In this document: one piece after another, positions 23,518 to 40,679 of the stretch
Layout of the letters: each line of letters begins with the position of its first letter
Numbering within the stretch: the first letter of the stretch is position 1
NCBI RefSeq assembly: GCF_000004075.3
Contig: NC_026659.2
Span: 372,001-436,000, forward strand
Source of the DNA: Cucumis sativus
Taxonomy: Eukaryota; Streptophyta; Magnoliopsida; Cucurbitales; Cucurbitaceae
Length of the DNA: 64,000 nt
Direction of reading: 5' to 3'
Position numbers and translations under genes: made by a program
The notes under the pieces: generated by a model
The model's database searches: none
What the model saw: the letters and a program-made list of their open reading frames with translations, nothing else
What the model was told of the DNA's origin: nothing

Positions 23518-23649
23518 AAAATATTCATAGTTAATGGTAATTTTTTTTTCAAATTAAATAGTTAAAATAAAATGAAGAAAAAGGTTATTGGTTTAAGTGA
23601 GGGTATTAAAGTAATTTGAATAAATGGGTATAATTGTAATTTAAGCATT

Positions 23650-24286
23650 CACCTTCATGATTTAGGGCTCTCCTCTTTCATAAAGCCCGCGAACCGATAG
23701 AGAGGGAAATTTGCTGCCGACGGTGACTGTTTTTGGAGGTCTCGGTGAAGAAGGCTGAAAGACAGGGTTGTTTGTTTCTCTGTACAAGGACTGGAAACGC
23801 CGTGTGTGTGTGTGTGTTTTGGTTTTTTCGGTAGTATCAGACGGTGGTTGTAGCTGTGTTTTACGGTGGGTTTTTGTTTAATCACAAGTGGTTTAGCTCG
23901 TGAGGTGATTTAACGGGGTGTGTTTGTTTGAAGCTCGAACTGTTCAAGCTTTGAGGTACCTTTGTTGTTGTTGAATCACTATATATCGTTGCTGTAAATT
24001 GTGTTCTGTATTGGGCATATTTGAGTTGGGTTTTTTGACAGCTACTTTTGATTCTTTAGCAGAAAAAGATATTGCATAGTGATGGTCTAATTAATGTACA
24101 CTTCTATTGTAATGGAAATTGCCTTTATTCTTGAAATTACTTGCTTTTTTTTTCTTCCGTACCGAGTTTCACAATACTGATTCTTTACCTTGTGTTTATA
24201 ACTTCACTTCTGTTACTCCGGGTCTCAAATCAAGGTCTATGAGCCAAGTTTTTGTTTTGTGTTATTTTACAGATTGAACGGTGGCA
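23650..24286. other. Leader exon and leader intron of RH10
   Basis: The leader probably begins near 23670-23700, includes a (GT)n run at 23801-23816, and ends at the donor TTTGAG/GTACC near 23954. The acceptor TTTTACAG at 24265-24272 lies just 5' of the start codon. Inferred from splice signals only. Confidence 0.4.
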
Positions 24287-27200
24287 ATGGAGCAAGACAA
24301 CGAAGAGGTGAAGACGTTTCAGAGCTTAGGAATCTGTGAGCAATTGGTTGAGGCATGTGACAGTTTAGGCTGGAAAAATCCATCAAAGATTCAGGCGGAG
24401 GCTATTCCTCATGCCCTAGAAGGTTCTTTCTTTATCTTTTGCATTTGCTTTAGTTCATTCTTCTTATAATTCAACCAATGCCATCGTTAAATTTTTTTGG
24501 AACTGCATTTAGTCTTGGAGTTGCATGAAAGTTTCACCTTTTTCAATATAAATATTAGTGTTGGTTATGTTGGATAGCTTTGGTTATATTTGCAGGATAG
24601 AATATTTTGACGAACTGCTGCCATTCTCACTCCACTTTATGGTTTTTAGATCAGGGGACAATTCAATCATCTAAATGTTGTGTCTCAGTTCTCACTTTTT
24701 AAGGATTGGCTAGTATTTTTGTTGTAGTTGCATTTGTTAATTAAGTAGGTAGCATATTAAACTTCTTGGATTTCTCCAGTCGAAACAACGGCTTTTTTAA
24801 CCATTACTTGCGAACTAGGTAAATTGATCAAATCAATGGTTAAATATGAAGCGCTAGTATGCTAAATTTGAAAGTTGTTCTCATAGTTTTATCCGTGGTG
24901 GTTCTTCTTCCCCTTTCTCATGATTTGTTTTTACTGCTCATTCTTTGCAACTTATATTTGTGGTATCAATAGTGTTCAACCTTATGACCGTTGTGCAGGA
25001 AAGGATTTAATTGGACTTGCACAAACTGGTTCTGGGAAAACTGGAGCTTTTGCTCTGCCCATTTTGCAAGCCCTATTGGAAGCTCCCCAAGCATTTTTTG
25101 CCTGTGTTCTCTCTCCCACAAGGTTGAATACTGAATTGTTGTAGATTTTATGTACACAGACATTTTTTATCCTTAAAAGGAGATCGCTGACGTTTTTAAA
25201 AGATTTTATAAACTTGTTGCTTTTGATATTCTTCAGGGAGCTTGCAATTCAGATAGCTGAGCAGTTTGAAGCTTTAGGGTCTGGCATCGGTATTAAGTGT
25301 GCAGTGGTAGGCTTTCACCTAACAAAGTATTCTGAAAATCATAGTCGGTTACAGATCATGATGTTATTATATTATATGTTAACAAAAAAAGCCTTATATA
25401 TGTATCATGTCTTAAGCAGTCACATGCCTTAAATGTTTTAAACGTTATATATGTATTAAGTGTGCACATGATCATCCAGTTCGTGAGCAAGAATCAGAAC
25501 TACTTAGCTATAGCTTACAACCTCAGCCCTTGGGGATAATTATTATGCTATCTAAGGGAAGGTGGTTTGTTAAAGAACGAATTAGTGTATGGGAGTGTAT
25601 TTATTATAGGACGCTTGATTCCAGGTGTCTAGGTTGCATTTGTGGCTTATAATTGTGAGGAGAAGGCAGAAAGAGAGATTGGATGTCATAGAGATCAGGT
25701 TATATGAACTGATTGAGCTCTAAGATGGAGTGTGGCTCCTATCGTATTTTCTCCTTTGCCCCCCTCCCCCCCAAAAAAAAAAAAAAAAAATTTCAAAAAA
25801 CAATCTTATGGCTTTGAGGTGTCATATTTTTCTCTTTTTTTGTTATTATTTCCCTCTTACGTTTTCTGTGCTTCAATAATTAGCAAATATGGAGCCCTCT
25901 TGGTGATGAGTACTTTATTTTAATCTTCTGTAGCTCGTCGGAGGGGTAGACATGGTGCAGCAAGCCATTAACCTGGCGAAACGGCCACATGTTGTTGTAA
26001 GTCTCTGATATTTTCTGAACTTGAATGCAATGATCTGAGTGAAAATTTATGGAAATTATCCTTTTGTTTTTTGTGGAATATATGAGAAAGTGATTTACCC
26101 CGAAAGAAAAAATATATATATTAGCCTCCCCAATCCTCACGCAACATTATATCAATATTTATATGAAAAATCTACAAGCAAATAGGCAAACTGTTAATTA
26201 AAATAGATGTCCAAATTAAATGAAGTTATTTCAGCCGCTATTTGAATTTGGTGACTTCTGTGGCGAGTAGTTGAACATAAAACTACCACTCATCATAAAC
26301 CCTCTACCATCATGTGATTCTCACTAAAGTACTTTTGTTTACATCATCTTTCTATACATTATCCCCTTATCGAATGTTGTCGTGGCTATAATTTATCTAG
26401 TTGTTTATTTAAGATTTCATTTATTTTGTTTTAGGTTGGGACACCTGGACGCCTTGTGGACCATCTAACCAATACAAAGGGGTTTTCCCTGCGCACATTG
26501 AAATATCTCGTGAGTTTTGTAAACAATTATGTATTTTTTTCTGGTATAGAGAAACAATAAGCTTGTACTGATTAACCTGTTTTGCATGTTGAGCAGGTCC
26601 TTGATGAGGCAGATAGGTTATTGAATGAAGACTTCGAAAAGTCAATAGATGAAATTTTGAATGAAATTCCTCGTGAGAGGAGAACATATCTATTTTCTGC
26701 TACTATGACCAAAAAGGTATGTGAACATATCTATTTTAATCTTTATTTTTCTCTTGTGCTTCTCTCAATTCACATCCTTTACAAATATCTAATATTAGTA
26801 TTAAATTGTTTATTCTGGATCCATAGACGTGGGGTGTCTCTATCTTATCTGAATAAATATTTTCTGAACGCTGGTAGATATATTTTTGAGGTTTTGTAAT
26901 GGTTTAAATTGCTGACCAAGTTGAGATAATCCTACAGGTTCGGAAACTTCAAAGAGCATGCTTAAGGAACCCTGTTAAGGTATGATTGTGACTATCTAAG
27001 ATATTTTTTTTTCATTTCCTGTATATATTTAAATATTAAATTTTCTGTTCTGAATTCTTTCAGATTGAGGCAGCCACCAAATATTCCACTGTCGACACAT
27101 TGAAGCAGCAATATTGTTTTATCCCTGCGAAGTATAAGGTTTCCATACTTTTTTTCCTTGGTTTACATCTGATTTTCCTCCTTTCCCTGTGATATCTTTT

Positions 27201-29578
27201 TTCTTGTATGCTCTGATGGTTAGAGTGAACATTTGATTAGTTTGAAGCAACGTAGATAATTGGGTGAGAATGAGGCTTCAGGCATTCCCACAAGCGTGAT
27301 TTTTTTTTTTTTTTTTTTGTTGCTTTTTTTAATAAATAAAGAACCAAACTTTCATTGATACAGATGAAAAATGAAAGAATAACAAAGTAATACACACTAC
27401 AAACTAAGTTACCATCAGAAACACACTCCTAGTTGGAACCCCTTTCCGTTGTGGGGTTTTTTTGTGGGTTGGTTTTTGTATGCTTTTCTATTCATTCATT
27501 TTTCTTCAATGAAAGTCTTCTACAAACACTTGGGGTTGTTATATGCAACGTTTTTAGTGATTGGGGAAGGTAGCAGGGATTGGCGTTTCAACTTGGGGAC
27601 AGAAACACATTTATTTTACTGTTGAACTAACTCCGTTGCATGTCATTTTGTGCAGGAGTGTTATCTTGTCTATATCTTGACTGAGATGTCTGGTTCAACC
27701 TCAATGGTCTTCACTCGCACTTGTGATGCCACTCGCCTCCTGTCATTGATTCTTCGAAATCTTGGATTGAGAGCCATACCCATAAGTGGTCAGATGACCC
27801 AGGTATTGTTGTGAGATAACTCAGCTATTTACAATTGGAAGTGTGGTTGTATTTATCATTAATCAACTTCATTGGGTTTTAAAAAAATTGGAAGTTGGGA
27901 AACCTCTTGGTAAACGGGTATAAACCCTACGAGAAAAGAGACAGAATAAAAAGGAATTGGTGAGAATTCTATTATTGTGTCAATCAGAGCAAAGGTGCTG
28001 CTGTATATATGGACACCATGGTACAATAGTCTCATGACTGAAAAGCAGAGGCAAAAGAATAAAAATAACAAACTAATGAAAAAACATAAAGTTGGAAAAT
28101 GTGAACATAGTTGCATATTAACGACTCTAAGCACTGTTTAAGAGCTTCATCATTTAGTGGAGTTATTCGATTAAACTTTGTGCATGGTCCATGTCTTTGA
28201 TAGGCGAAGCGACTGGGAGCCTTAAATAAGTTCAAGGCTGGAGAGTGCAATATTCTTATTTGCACTGATGTGGCTAGCAGAGGACTTGATATTCCATCTG
28301 TGGATATGGTCATAAATTATGATATTCCTTCAAATTCCAAGGTTCTCCTTCTGCAATTCTATTTATCTGACATGCATCGTGGCCTCTCTACCTTCTGCTG
28401 TTTGCGTTAGTTTATGCATTGGTGTATCTTCTTTTTTTCCTTGTATTCCAATTCAACGTCTACATGCTTGATATTTTCTTATTTATGAGTTGTTTTTTCT
28501 ATATCAAAGTTTAAAATACTTCAATCCTCTTATGGTACAAGAAAATATTAAGCATGTACTGGTCTTAAAAAGATTAGGTCTCGATCTCTTATGATATGAG
28601 TTTGTTTGCAGGATTACATACATAGAGTTGGAAGAACTGCTCGTGCAGGTCGTTCTGGGGTTGCTATTTCGTTGGTTAATCAGTATGAGTTAGAGTGGTA
28701 TATACAAATAGAGAAGCTCATAGGTAACCAATGGATGGATTATTATTTATTTATTGCAGAAGATGACTTATGAGAAATGGTTTTTTGTTTTTATAGAACT
28801 GACTTCTATTAATATGTTAGGGAAAAAACTGCCACAGTTTTCCGCCCAAGAAGAGGAAGTTTTGATGCTGTTAGAGCGTGTGGCAGAGGCAAAGAGAATA
28901 TCTCTCATGGTATTATATTACGATTACAATTTTCTTCTAGGTTAAACTCTATTGTGTCTGATAGGTACTTGAAGTTAAAATGTGTTCATAGAAACCTCTC
29001 TTTTCCTATTATTGATAATCAGTGGAAGTTCCCAGCAACTCACTAATGACTTTTGTCAAAAGGAAAAAAAAAGAGAACTCTCTGATTCTTCCTAATATAG
29101 AAATGTACAAATGTAAGCACCCTAAACAACCCAACACAACTAACACTAACCCATAGGCGCCCCCACACTTTATTCCTTTCAAATTGACACTTCCTAGCAG
29201 TTGTTTCTAATAAGTTTCTGACTTGTTAATTTTGTATCGAAGAACTTAAAAGAATTGCAATCAAACAGGAACGCTTTTTAGAAATGAATTGGAAAGTGTC
29301 GTGCCCAAACATAACTAGATTATTTTCAAACTATGTGCTAGATGGATATGGATTACACAGTTCTCTTCATCATTGCTTTTTTTCCCCTCTCATCTCTCCC
29401 CAACTTGGTTGATGTGCAGAAAATTAAAGAAACTGGTGGTAGAAAGAGGAGGCGAGGTGGAGATGACGACGATGACAACGAGAATAATGATGTTGAGAAG
29501 TATCTGCGCCTCAAGACTGGAAAGGGTGGGAAAATGTCCAAGAATGGTAAAACATCAAAGAAGATGAAAAGAAGATGA
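24287..29578 (+). CDS. RH10: DEAD-box ATP-dependent RNA helicase 10 (Rrp3/DDX47 type), 449 aa
   Basis: Thirteen exons: 24287-24422, 24999-25122, 25237-25306, 25934-25996, 26435-26509, 26597-26716, 26938-26979, 27064-27138, 27656-27802, 28204-28341, 28612-28723, 28821-28909, 29420-29578; 450 codons, all GT-AG. Motifs in order: Q motif ([14 protein letters not shown], 28-41), motif I AQTGSGKT (53-60), Ia SPTRELA, Ib [17 protein letters not shown] (159-162), III SAT (190-192), [39 protein letters not shown] (334-344). The tail is basic with an acidic run ([15 protein letters not shown]), as expected for a nucleolar protein. Rrp3/DDX47 helicases act in early 18S rRNA maturation in the small-subunit processome. 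A broken copy of its intron 4 to exon 6 region lies at 36140-36378, fused to a chitinase piece. The gene is complete and nothing in it looks damaged. Confidence 0.96.
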
Positions 29579-32430
<2,852 letters not shown>

Positions 32431-33560
32431 GCTTCTTCTCTTCAATAAACTTATTTAGTAATTAGTTATTATAAATCCATGAATAAGTAAACTATAAGAA
32501 ATGGAAACAAAAATGGGATTTGTTGGCCCATCTTATATATCTATATATCATCACTTTGATGCAATAAAATTACTTTTTATTAGAGTATAACTTTTCATGG
32601 AAAATACATATATATGAACATAAATAATAAATTGGAAATATATATACAAATCATACATGAAAACATATTTTTTAATACCCAGCTCCCTCCCAATTAATTC
32701 GTGAAGAAGATAACAAAGATGGTTGTTGCCCTAACACACACCTTTGTAAAGATATATCTGCAACGTAACCTTAGTAAAAACATGACATGTAGCACAATGG
32801 TGCCATCTTGAACAATAATGAATATAATGACAATCTCTACTCAATACTTTGAACGTTCATAAAAAAAATGGATTCTTAAGTATATGATGAGCACTCTTGA
32901 AATATCTATCCATATATATCTATAAATCATAAAGGTTCAACAATGTCTATTGATATCTCTAATATATCTTTTATAAAAATCATATGTAATATGACTACAA
33001 ATACAAAGAATAGGATGAATAATCTAGTTGGAAATTAAATAAAACCAATTTGAAGATTGATCAATTAAACAAAAGTTTATTATCTTAGAAGGAAAGTAGT
33101 TGTCAGTCAAATATTTGTAAAATTAAAATAGTGACAGTAACATCAACATCAACACTAATTTAATTTAATCCTCAACTCCATACTTCCAAGTTTTGCCGTT
33201 GTTAGAAAAAATATATTTTTTTATGGGTGTATAATGGGTCAAGAATATCATATCAAACATAGACATTTTATACTTAAAAAAAGAGTAATAATAGACATTA
33301 ACATTGATGAGAAGAAAAAAAAAATCAGAAAATATGAGTTCTTGTGTTTTGGTGTTATGTGAATATCACTATTTGACTTAAAAACACAACTAATTACATT
33401 ATGGAGAGATCAGTTTTATTTACTATTGAGCTATGTCACAAGGTTGTTTTTTTATAATCAAAATTAGAACATTAGGATAAAATTAAAACTTCTAATTACT
33501 ATTTAGTTTAATTACATCTCTGTATATTATTTTAAAGATTTTCAATTTTTTATATTGATG

Positions 33561-33622
<62 letters not shown>

Positions 33623-34144
33623 ACATCTATGACAATGGTACTCAACCCTTGCAATTTTTTTTGCTGTATAATCACATATGTTTATGAGTTCAACATGAAT
33701 TGTTAGATTTAATATCAAATTTAACTTCATCTATTAAACTTAAGCTTTAATTTGGATTGAATTGGTGATTATATCAACTTACCTGTATACTATTATTTTT
33801 ATTAGAAAAAATTCCAACCAAATAAGAAGTAAAATTCTCACATAATTGCTTCCAAATAAGAAATATTATTCTTACATAATGGCTAAAATATAAAATTCTC
33901 ACGTTAATGAGATTATATTGTTTTTAAAGTACTTCAAACATTTTGCACAATTGAAATAAACTTGGAATATTTTTATTGATATCAACTTTAATTCTAAAAC
34001 ATTGATAGTATTGTAGTAAAAAAAAAGGATTTTAATTGTAGCATCACATAAATTTAATATGTGACTAAATGGAGAAGATGAAGTCTCACTTTTTAATTAT
34101 TACAATACTTTGGAGTTTATTCATAGCTTTAATTAAAACTAAAC
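32431..34144. other. Spacer between chitinases A and B (tail to tail)
   Basis: No gene. The DNA downstream of A (32590-33130) and downstream of B (33690-34140) is repeated, diverged, at 36600-37260 and 37340-37800 around copy C, which marks it as part of the duplicated unit. Confidence 0.55.
33563..33620. repeat. (AT)29 microsatellite
   Basis: Uninterrupted AT dinucleotide run of 58 bases. The equivalent place in the second duplication unit (about 37310-37340) lacks it, so it expanded after the duplication or was lost there. Confidence 0.9.
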
Positions 34145-35044
<900 letters not shown>

Positions 35045-35097
35045 TTAAAGAGCTTTCTTTGAGTTCGTGTATCTAAACAATAGAAAATGTGAAGTGA

Positions 35098-35104
35098 ATT
35101 TATA
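35098..35104 (-). promoter_or_regulatory. TATA box of chitinase B
   Basis: CCCTATAAATTCAC on the minus strand, identical to the context in copy C. Confidence 0.7.
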
Positions 35105-35369
35105 GGGAAGGGAAATGAATCACGAAGGGTTATTGTTGATCAAATCAAAGTAGATCATATAATATAATTTTGTAAGTGTCATTTGGATTTGGAAAAAATG
35201 TTACAAATTATTTAAATGAATGGTAATGTTCTAAATGAAAAAAAAAAAAAAGGTTAATTGATTCTACTTATGATAGTCTATTTAGAAGTATATATATATA
35301 TATTGTAGAATATGAAATTTAATTATATTTTGTAAAATTTGTAACCTAATTTTTTTTTTCTTTTGCCAA

Positions 35370-36122
35370 ATCCAACTTATTTTAATCCGGCCAATATGAC
35401 AACAACCAATTTAATTATGATTAAGAACAAATTAAAATAAATATGATTATAATTAATTAAGATTTGAATATCTTAAACAAAAAAAAGCATGCCAAAGATA
35501 TTTTCATTATTGTATTTGATATTTGTGTAAATATTATTCCTTGGATTTAAATTAACATTGTCTGTCATCGTTATTGTTATATTATAATAGAAAGAAAAGA
35601 GCTCTTAATTACATCATTTCCGATGTATATCAACCTCAAAAAATAAAAAATTAATAAAAAAAATGCAAGATTGAAATTGCAAGCTAAGTAATATCTCTTT
35701 TCCGAAAATGGATCTTATGCAATCTTTTATAATCTTTCTCCAAATTTTCTATTCATAATTCAACTTAAGTACACCAACACATTTTACATCCATACACTAA
35801 AAAAATCCTCTATGTAATCTTCAATTCTAGATCCATACATTAAAATATCCTCTATGTAATCTTCAGTTTCTCCCAAATTTGAAGTAATTAATTTATAAGA
35901 TAAATATTTTTATATTAGTTTATACAATTATCTTGATTTTCTTTTTTACGTAAAAAAAATTATCCATGCTTTGGGTTTATGGGTCAATCGATCTCAATTC
36001 AAAAAGAGCAAATAAAAACATTATAACAAATCGTCAATGGATCTCAAGATCAATAATAAACAATTCAACATTGATAAAAAATATATATTATCCCAAGTTG
36101 TACTGAAAATGACATACAATAA
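35370..36122. repeat. Diverged copy of the P450 upstream region
   Basis: This stretch follows 44850-46172 in order and orientation. Shared landmarks: ATTATTCCTTGGATTTAAA; CACCAACACATT; and AATAATAAACAATTCAACATT followed by ACAATAAT. About 430 bases of the P450 side (45060-45480) are absent here. The likeness stops at a point equal to about 46172, just before the P450 TATA box, so the copy carries no P450 coding sequence. No gene seen. Confidence 0.75.
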
Positions 36123-36139
36123 TGTTTAGCACATCACCT

Positions 36140-36620
36140 TATTCCTCTACAATCATGTGATTCTCCCTAAAGTACTTTTGTTAATTACATCATCTAAATT
36201 TCTATACATTATCATTATCTCCTTATCGAATGTTGCCGTGGCTAAATTTTTTTGGTATAGAGAGACAATAAGCTTGTACACTGGCTACCCTGTTTTGCAT
36301 GTCGAGCAGGTCCTTGATGAGGCAGATAGGTTATTGAATGAAATTCCTCGTGAGGAAGAGAGCATATCTATTTTCTGCCATTAAAACAGGTTTGTTTGAT
36401 TTCGTTTGGGTTCAATATCCTACAACAATCCGCCATGTATGTATGCAAATGGAAACGTCAACAATCTCCTGAATTATTCTTGGAACTTGGTGGACGGGGT
36501 TTCCGGTTGAGAAGCTGTACATGGGGCGACGGGCGGCATCTGCAGCTTCACCGAGCGGTGGTTTTACTCCGGCCAACGTGCTTAAGTCTCAGGTTCTTCC
36601 AACTTTTCATGGAAAATACA
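36140..36620 (+). pseudogene. Chimeric pseudogene: RH10 fragment fused to a chitinase fragment
   Basis: Bases 36140-36378 match RH10 from intron 4 to exon 6 (26290-26700), including the acceptor and GTCCTTGATGAGGCAGATAG that encodes the DEAD box, but without exon 5. Thirty-six bases of exon 6 are also gone, exactly the interval between two TTGAATGAA repeats at 26621 and 26657 of the parent. From 36374 the sequence turns into the second half of a plus-strand chitinase like copy A (32116 onward: GGTTTGTTTGATTT, GGAAACGTCAACAATCTCCTGAA). The switch point is the five bases TCTGC shared by both parents (26696-26700 and 32116-32120). Small insertions disrupt the chitinase frame, and the 3' end is cut near 36600, after which the sequence matches DNA downstream of A. 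It cannot make either protein. Confidence 0.88.
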
Positions 36621-37815
36621 TATGAACATAAATAAATATGAAATATATACAAATCATATGATTGTTGCATCTACAAAGTTGCTCCTTAGTAAACAACATG
36701 ACATGTAGCACAATGCATGTGCTATCTTGAGAACCATAATGAATATAGTGACAATCTACCTCAAATTTACTTTGTACGTTCATGGAAATGGAGTTTAAGT
36801 ATATGATAACCATTCGAGAAATCTCAAAACATCCTTCGTTGCACCCTTTAACTAAAAAGTAAATATAGAAATTAATAAACTAAATACGAGATTTTACATT
36901 TGCACAATAAATAAATACATCTCATATTTTCATATTCTGTATATTAACTTTGATAGATAATAATTTAACTATCTATCCACATATGTATAAATCATAAAGA
37001 TTCAAGCATCAATTTCTATAAATACACAACAAAACATTTTTTTTTAAAAAAAAAAATCACATGTTAATATTAATATGACTACAAATACAAATGATAATAA
37101 GATGAATAATTTAGCTAGTTGGAAAATAAAACCAATTTAAAGATTGAATTAAACAAGTTTTTTTATTACTTCTTTTCTTTCGATTCTTTAGGAATTAAAC
37201 AAGTTCGATTATCTTAGAATTAGGAAAATAGTTGACTGTCAATATATTTGTAAACTTAAAACAATCACAGTAACGTCTACGTCAATGATTTGATTAATTA
37301 ATCTTCAACTCCATTTATTTTGATAATTTCATCTCTTTCAACAGTAACCGATAACATAAATTGTTAGATTTAATATCAAATTTAACTTCATCTATTAAAG
37401 CTTAAGATTGAATTAGTGATTATATCAAACTTATTGTATGTACTATTGTTTTTAATTAGAAAAAAATTTCACCCAAGTAAGAAATAAAATTGATATATAA
37501 TTAACTAGAAAGAAGACAGAGGATCGATTTAAAAATTTGGCTAAAATATCAAATTCTTACGTTAATGAGATTATATTGTATTTAAACTTCAAACAGTTTA
37601 CACAAAATTTAAATAAACTTGGAATGTTTTTATTGACATCAACTTTTCAATTCTAAAACATTGGTAGTATAGTAATGAAAAAAAGGATATTAATTATTGC
37701 ATCACACTAATTTAATATGAGACTAAATGGAGAAGATGAAGTCTCACTTTTTAATTATTATAATACTTTGGAGTTTATTCATAGCTTTAATTAAAATTAA
37801 ACTTAGGAGCTTCCT
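36621..37815. other. Spacer downstream of copy C and the chimera
   Basis: No gene. It repeats the spacer between A and B (32590-34140) without the AT microsatellite. Confidence 0.55.
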
Positions 37816-38697
<882 letters not shown>

Positions 38698-38750
38698 TTA
38701 AAGAGCTTTCTTTGAGTTTGTGTGTCTAAACAATGGAAAATGTGAAGTGA

Positions 38751-38757
38751 ATTTATA
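38751..38757 (-). promoter_or_regulatory. TATA box of chitinase C
   Basis: CCCTATAAATTCAC on the minus strand, 57 bases 5' of the start codon. Confidence 0.7.
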
Positions 38758-38951
38758 GGGAAGGGAAAAGGCAATCACGAAGGGTTATTGTTGATCAAAT
38801 CAAAGTATAAGATCATATAATATAATTTTGGAAGTGTCATTTGGATTTGGAAAAAATGTTACAAATTATTTAATCAATTGCCGTGTTCTAATTGAAGAGA
38901 GAAAAAAAGTGGTTGATTAATTTGAATTTCCATGGAAATACGATTACGTGG

Positions 38952-38963
38952 AGTCAAGGTCAA
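38952..38963 (-). promoter_or_regulatory. Two adjacent W-boxes upstream of chitinase C
   Basis: On the minus strand the sequence reads TTTGACCTTGACTCCACGT: two TTGAC[C/T] WRKY-binding cores back to back, followed by a CCACGT (G-box-like half). The same flank in copy D reads CTTAACACCACATAATC, with both cores lost; copy B has no counterpart. WRKY control of salicylate-induced chitinases is established knowledge; that these sites act here is inference. Confidence 0.6.
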
Positions 38964-40679
38964 AGTAAACATATCTCTACAAATTATATATAAGTACTAG
39001 ACTTTTGTGATTATAATTAAGTTTATTATAAGCTATGTGATTAAAATATTGTTAAATTATAAGTTTATTCTCTAATATTTTTTTTAAAAAAATTGTAGTT
39101 ATGTTCAACAAATTAAATTTGTATATGTTATTAGTAGGGCGGCCTTTGAACTATTGTTAAACATGTGCTTAATAAGTCCATAAATCTCTAATATGTCATA
39201 TGGTTGGATTATTAGCATATTTAAAATGTTAACTAATGTTTATAAGTAAAATTGAGGTTTAGGTATATGGAAGGACCTCTGGACTTAATTTCAATTTTGT
39301 TGTTGTTGTTTTTTCTTTTGTGGGTTTGTGAAATTTTAATAATTGATGCATGTTATTATTATAATTGTGTTGTTGAACGTGAACGTTTCTCTTTTTGATA
39401 ATGTGTGATAGGAAAACCAAACGTTAATTTTGAAGTTGATAAAACAATAATTGAGTTATGATTTGTTAAGTCTAATACAATAATTTATTAAATATAAAAT
39501 TGAAAGTTTAGGATTATGAAACAAAACTAAAATGGAAGAACTAGATGGCTGGACTCGAATATAATTTTTTTTTTGTACTAAAATTGCAATTTAACCTAGA
39601 GATCACACTTTAACTCCAATTAGTTTAAGGTATAACAATGAAATTTATTTATTTTAAAAGTTCAACGTTAAAATTTTTTGCAAGTATTTGAACCTCTGTG
39701 ACCTTCTAAACAGTAAGCATGGTACATGATCAACTTATTTTACTTGTTTAACTAAGTTCAAGTTAGCCGAAAAAGTGTATAGCTATGTTACGTATAGAGT
39801 TTATATGACTATACATATCGTCTCTTGAATTTGATTTAAGATCATATGTACTGTTCAATTAATCTTTATTTTCACATTTGTGTCAAACACATTTTGTTTT
39901 TTATGTAATGTTGGGAGATTTAACTAGCTAGAATAACATTGGTGTGTTTTGTGGATAATTGTCAACCGGTCAAGGGGTGCACTGGAGATAGTACAACCGC
40001 CAACGACGTAATGTAAGGGTTGGACGATATATCACTACCGTCGACAACGTATTTACACCATTTGCAATTTTTCTAACAACTGATGACCTTGCTTTGTTGT
40101 CCGGAGATCAAGTCCCGACGAGTTTCTTCCAACTGAACTCCCAACAAGTTTTTATCCACTGCTTTTAGGTATTTATCGACTGTTTTGTGCAGCGAGAGAA
40201 ACCTATTTTTTGTAGCAATAGTTATGCATTACGTACATATGTAAAAGAGTACATTAAAAAAGTCCAAAATTCAATTAAATTAGCCGTGAAATCTAGAAAT
40301 ATCTATTGACTACATATAGTTAAAGTGAGTCTAAGTCATCATAATTAATGGAATTTGTTTGATTATAGTTAGACATTTCAAACTCCAAATTCTATCCAAA
40401 ACAAATTATTCCACACGTTAACATTGTAGCTGCGTATATATGTGGAAAAGTTTACAAACAGTACTAATTTTATTTTTTCTTCAACAAACCTGCATTTTAG
40501 GGTACTCATTAATTTATATACTTATTTTTAGAGAGAATCTTATAACTTCTACTATGCATTAGATAAATTGAAGGATATTTTATAATAAGTTTTTTAAGAC
40601 TTCAAATAGTTAAACTTATGATTTTATTACGGTTCAAGATATTAAACTTCGATCCACAAGTTGATTTATAAGAAGATAA
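38964..40679. repeat. 5' flank of copy C, repeated upstream of copy D
   Basis: No gene. The flank runs parallel to 42400-43440, with shared pieces such as TCTCTAACA, CCCGACGAGTTTC (near 40116 and 42907) and GTGGAAAAGTTTACAAAC (40441 and 43222). Within both lies a GC-richer patch (39960-40200 and 42840-43000) of unknown nature. Confidence 0.6.

Noticed and set aside
24966-25163. Minus-strand frame over RH10 exon 2
   Set aside because: Shadow of the helicase motif I exon.
27301-27480. T-run of about 20 followed by repeat-like text in an RH10 intron, possibly the tail of a minus-strand retroposon
   Set aside because: A poly-T tract alone is weak evidence; no target-site duplication or recognisable LINE or SINE body could be made out.
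39690-39720. B-box-like GGTTCAAATAC on the minus strand upstream of chitinase C
   Set aside because: No A box or tail; shared with the D flank as part of the duplication, so not counted as a separate element.
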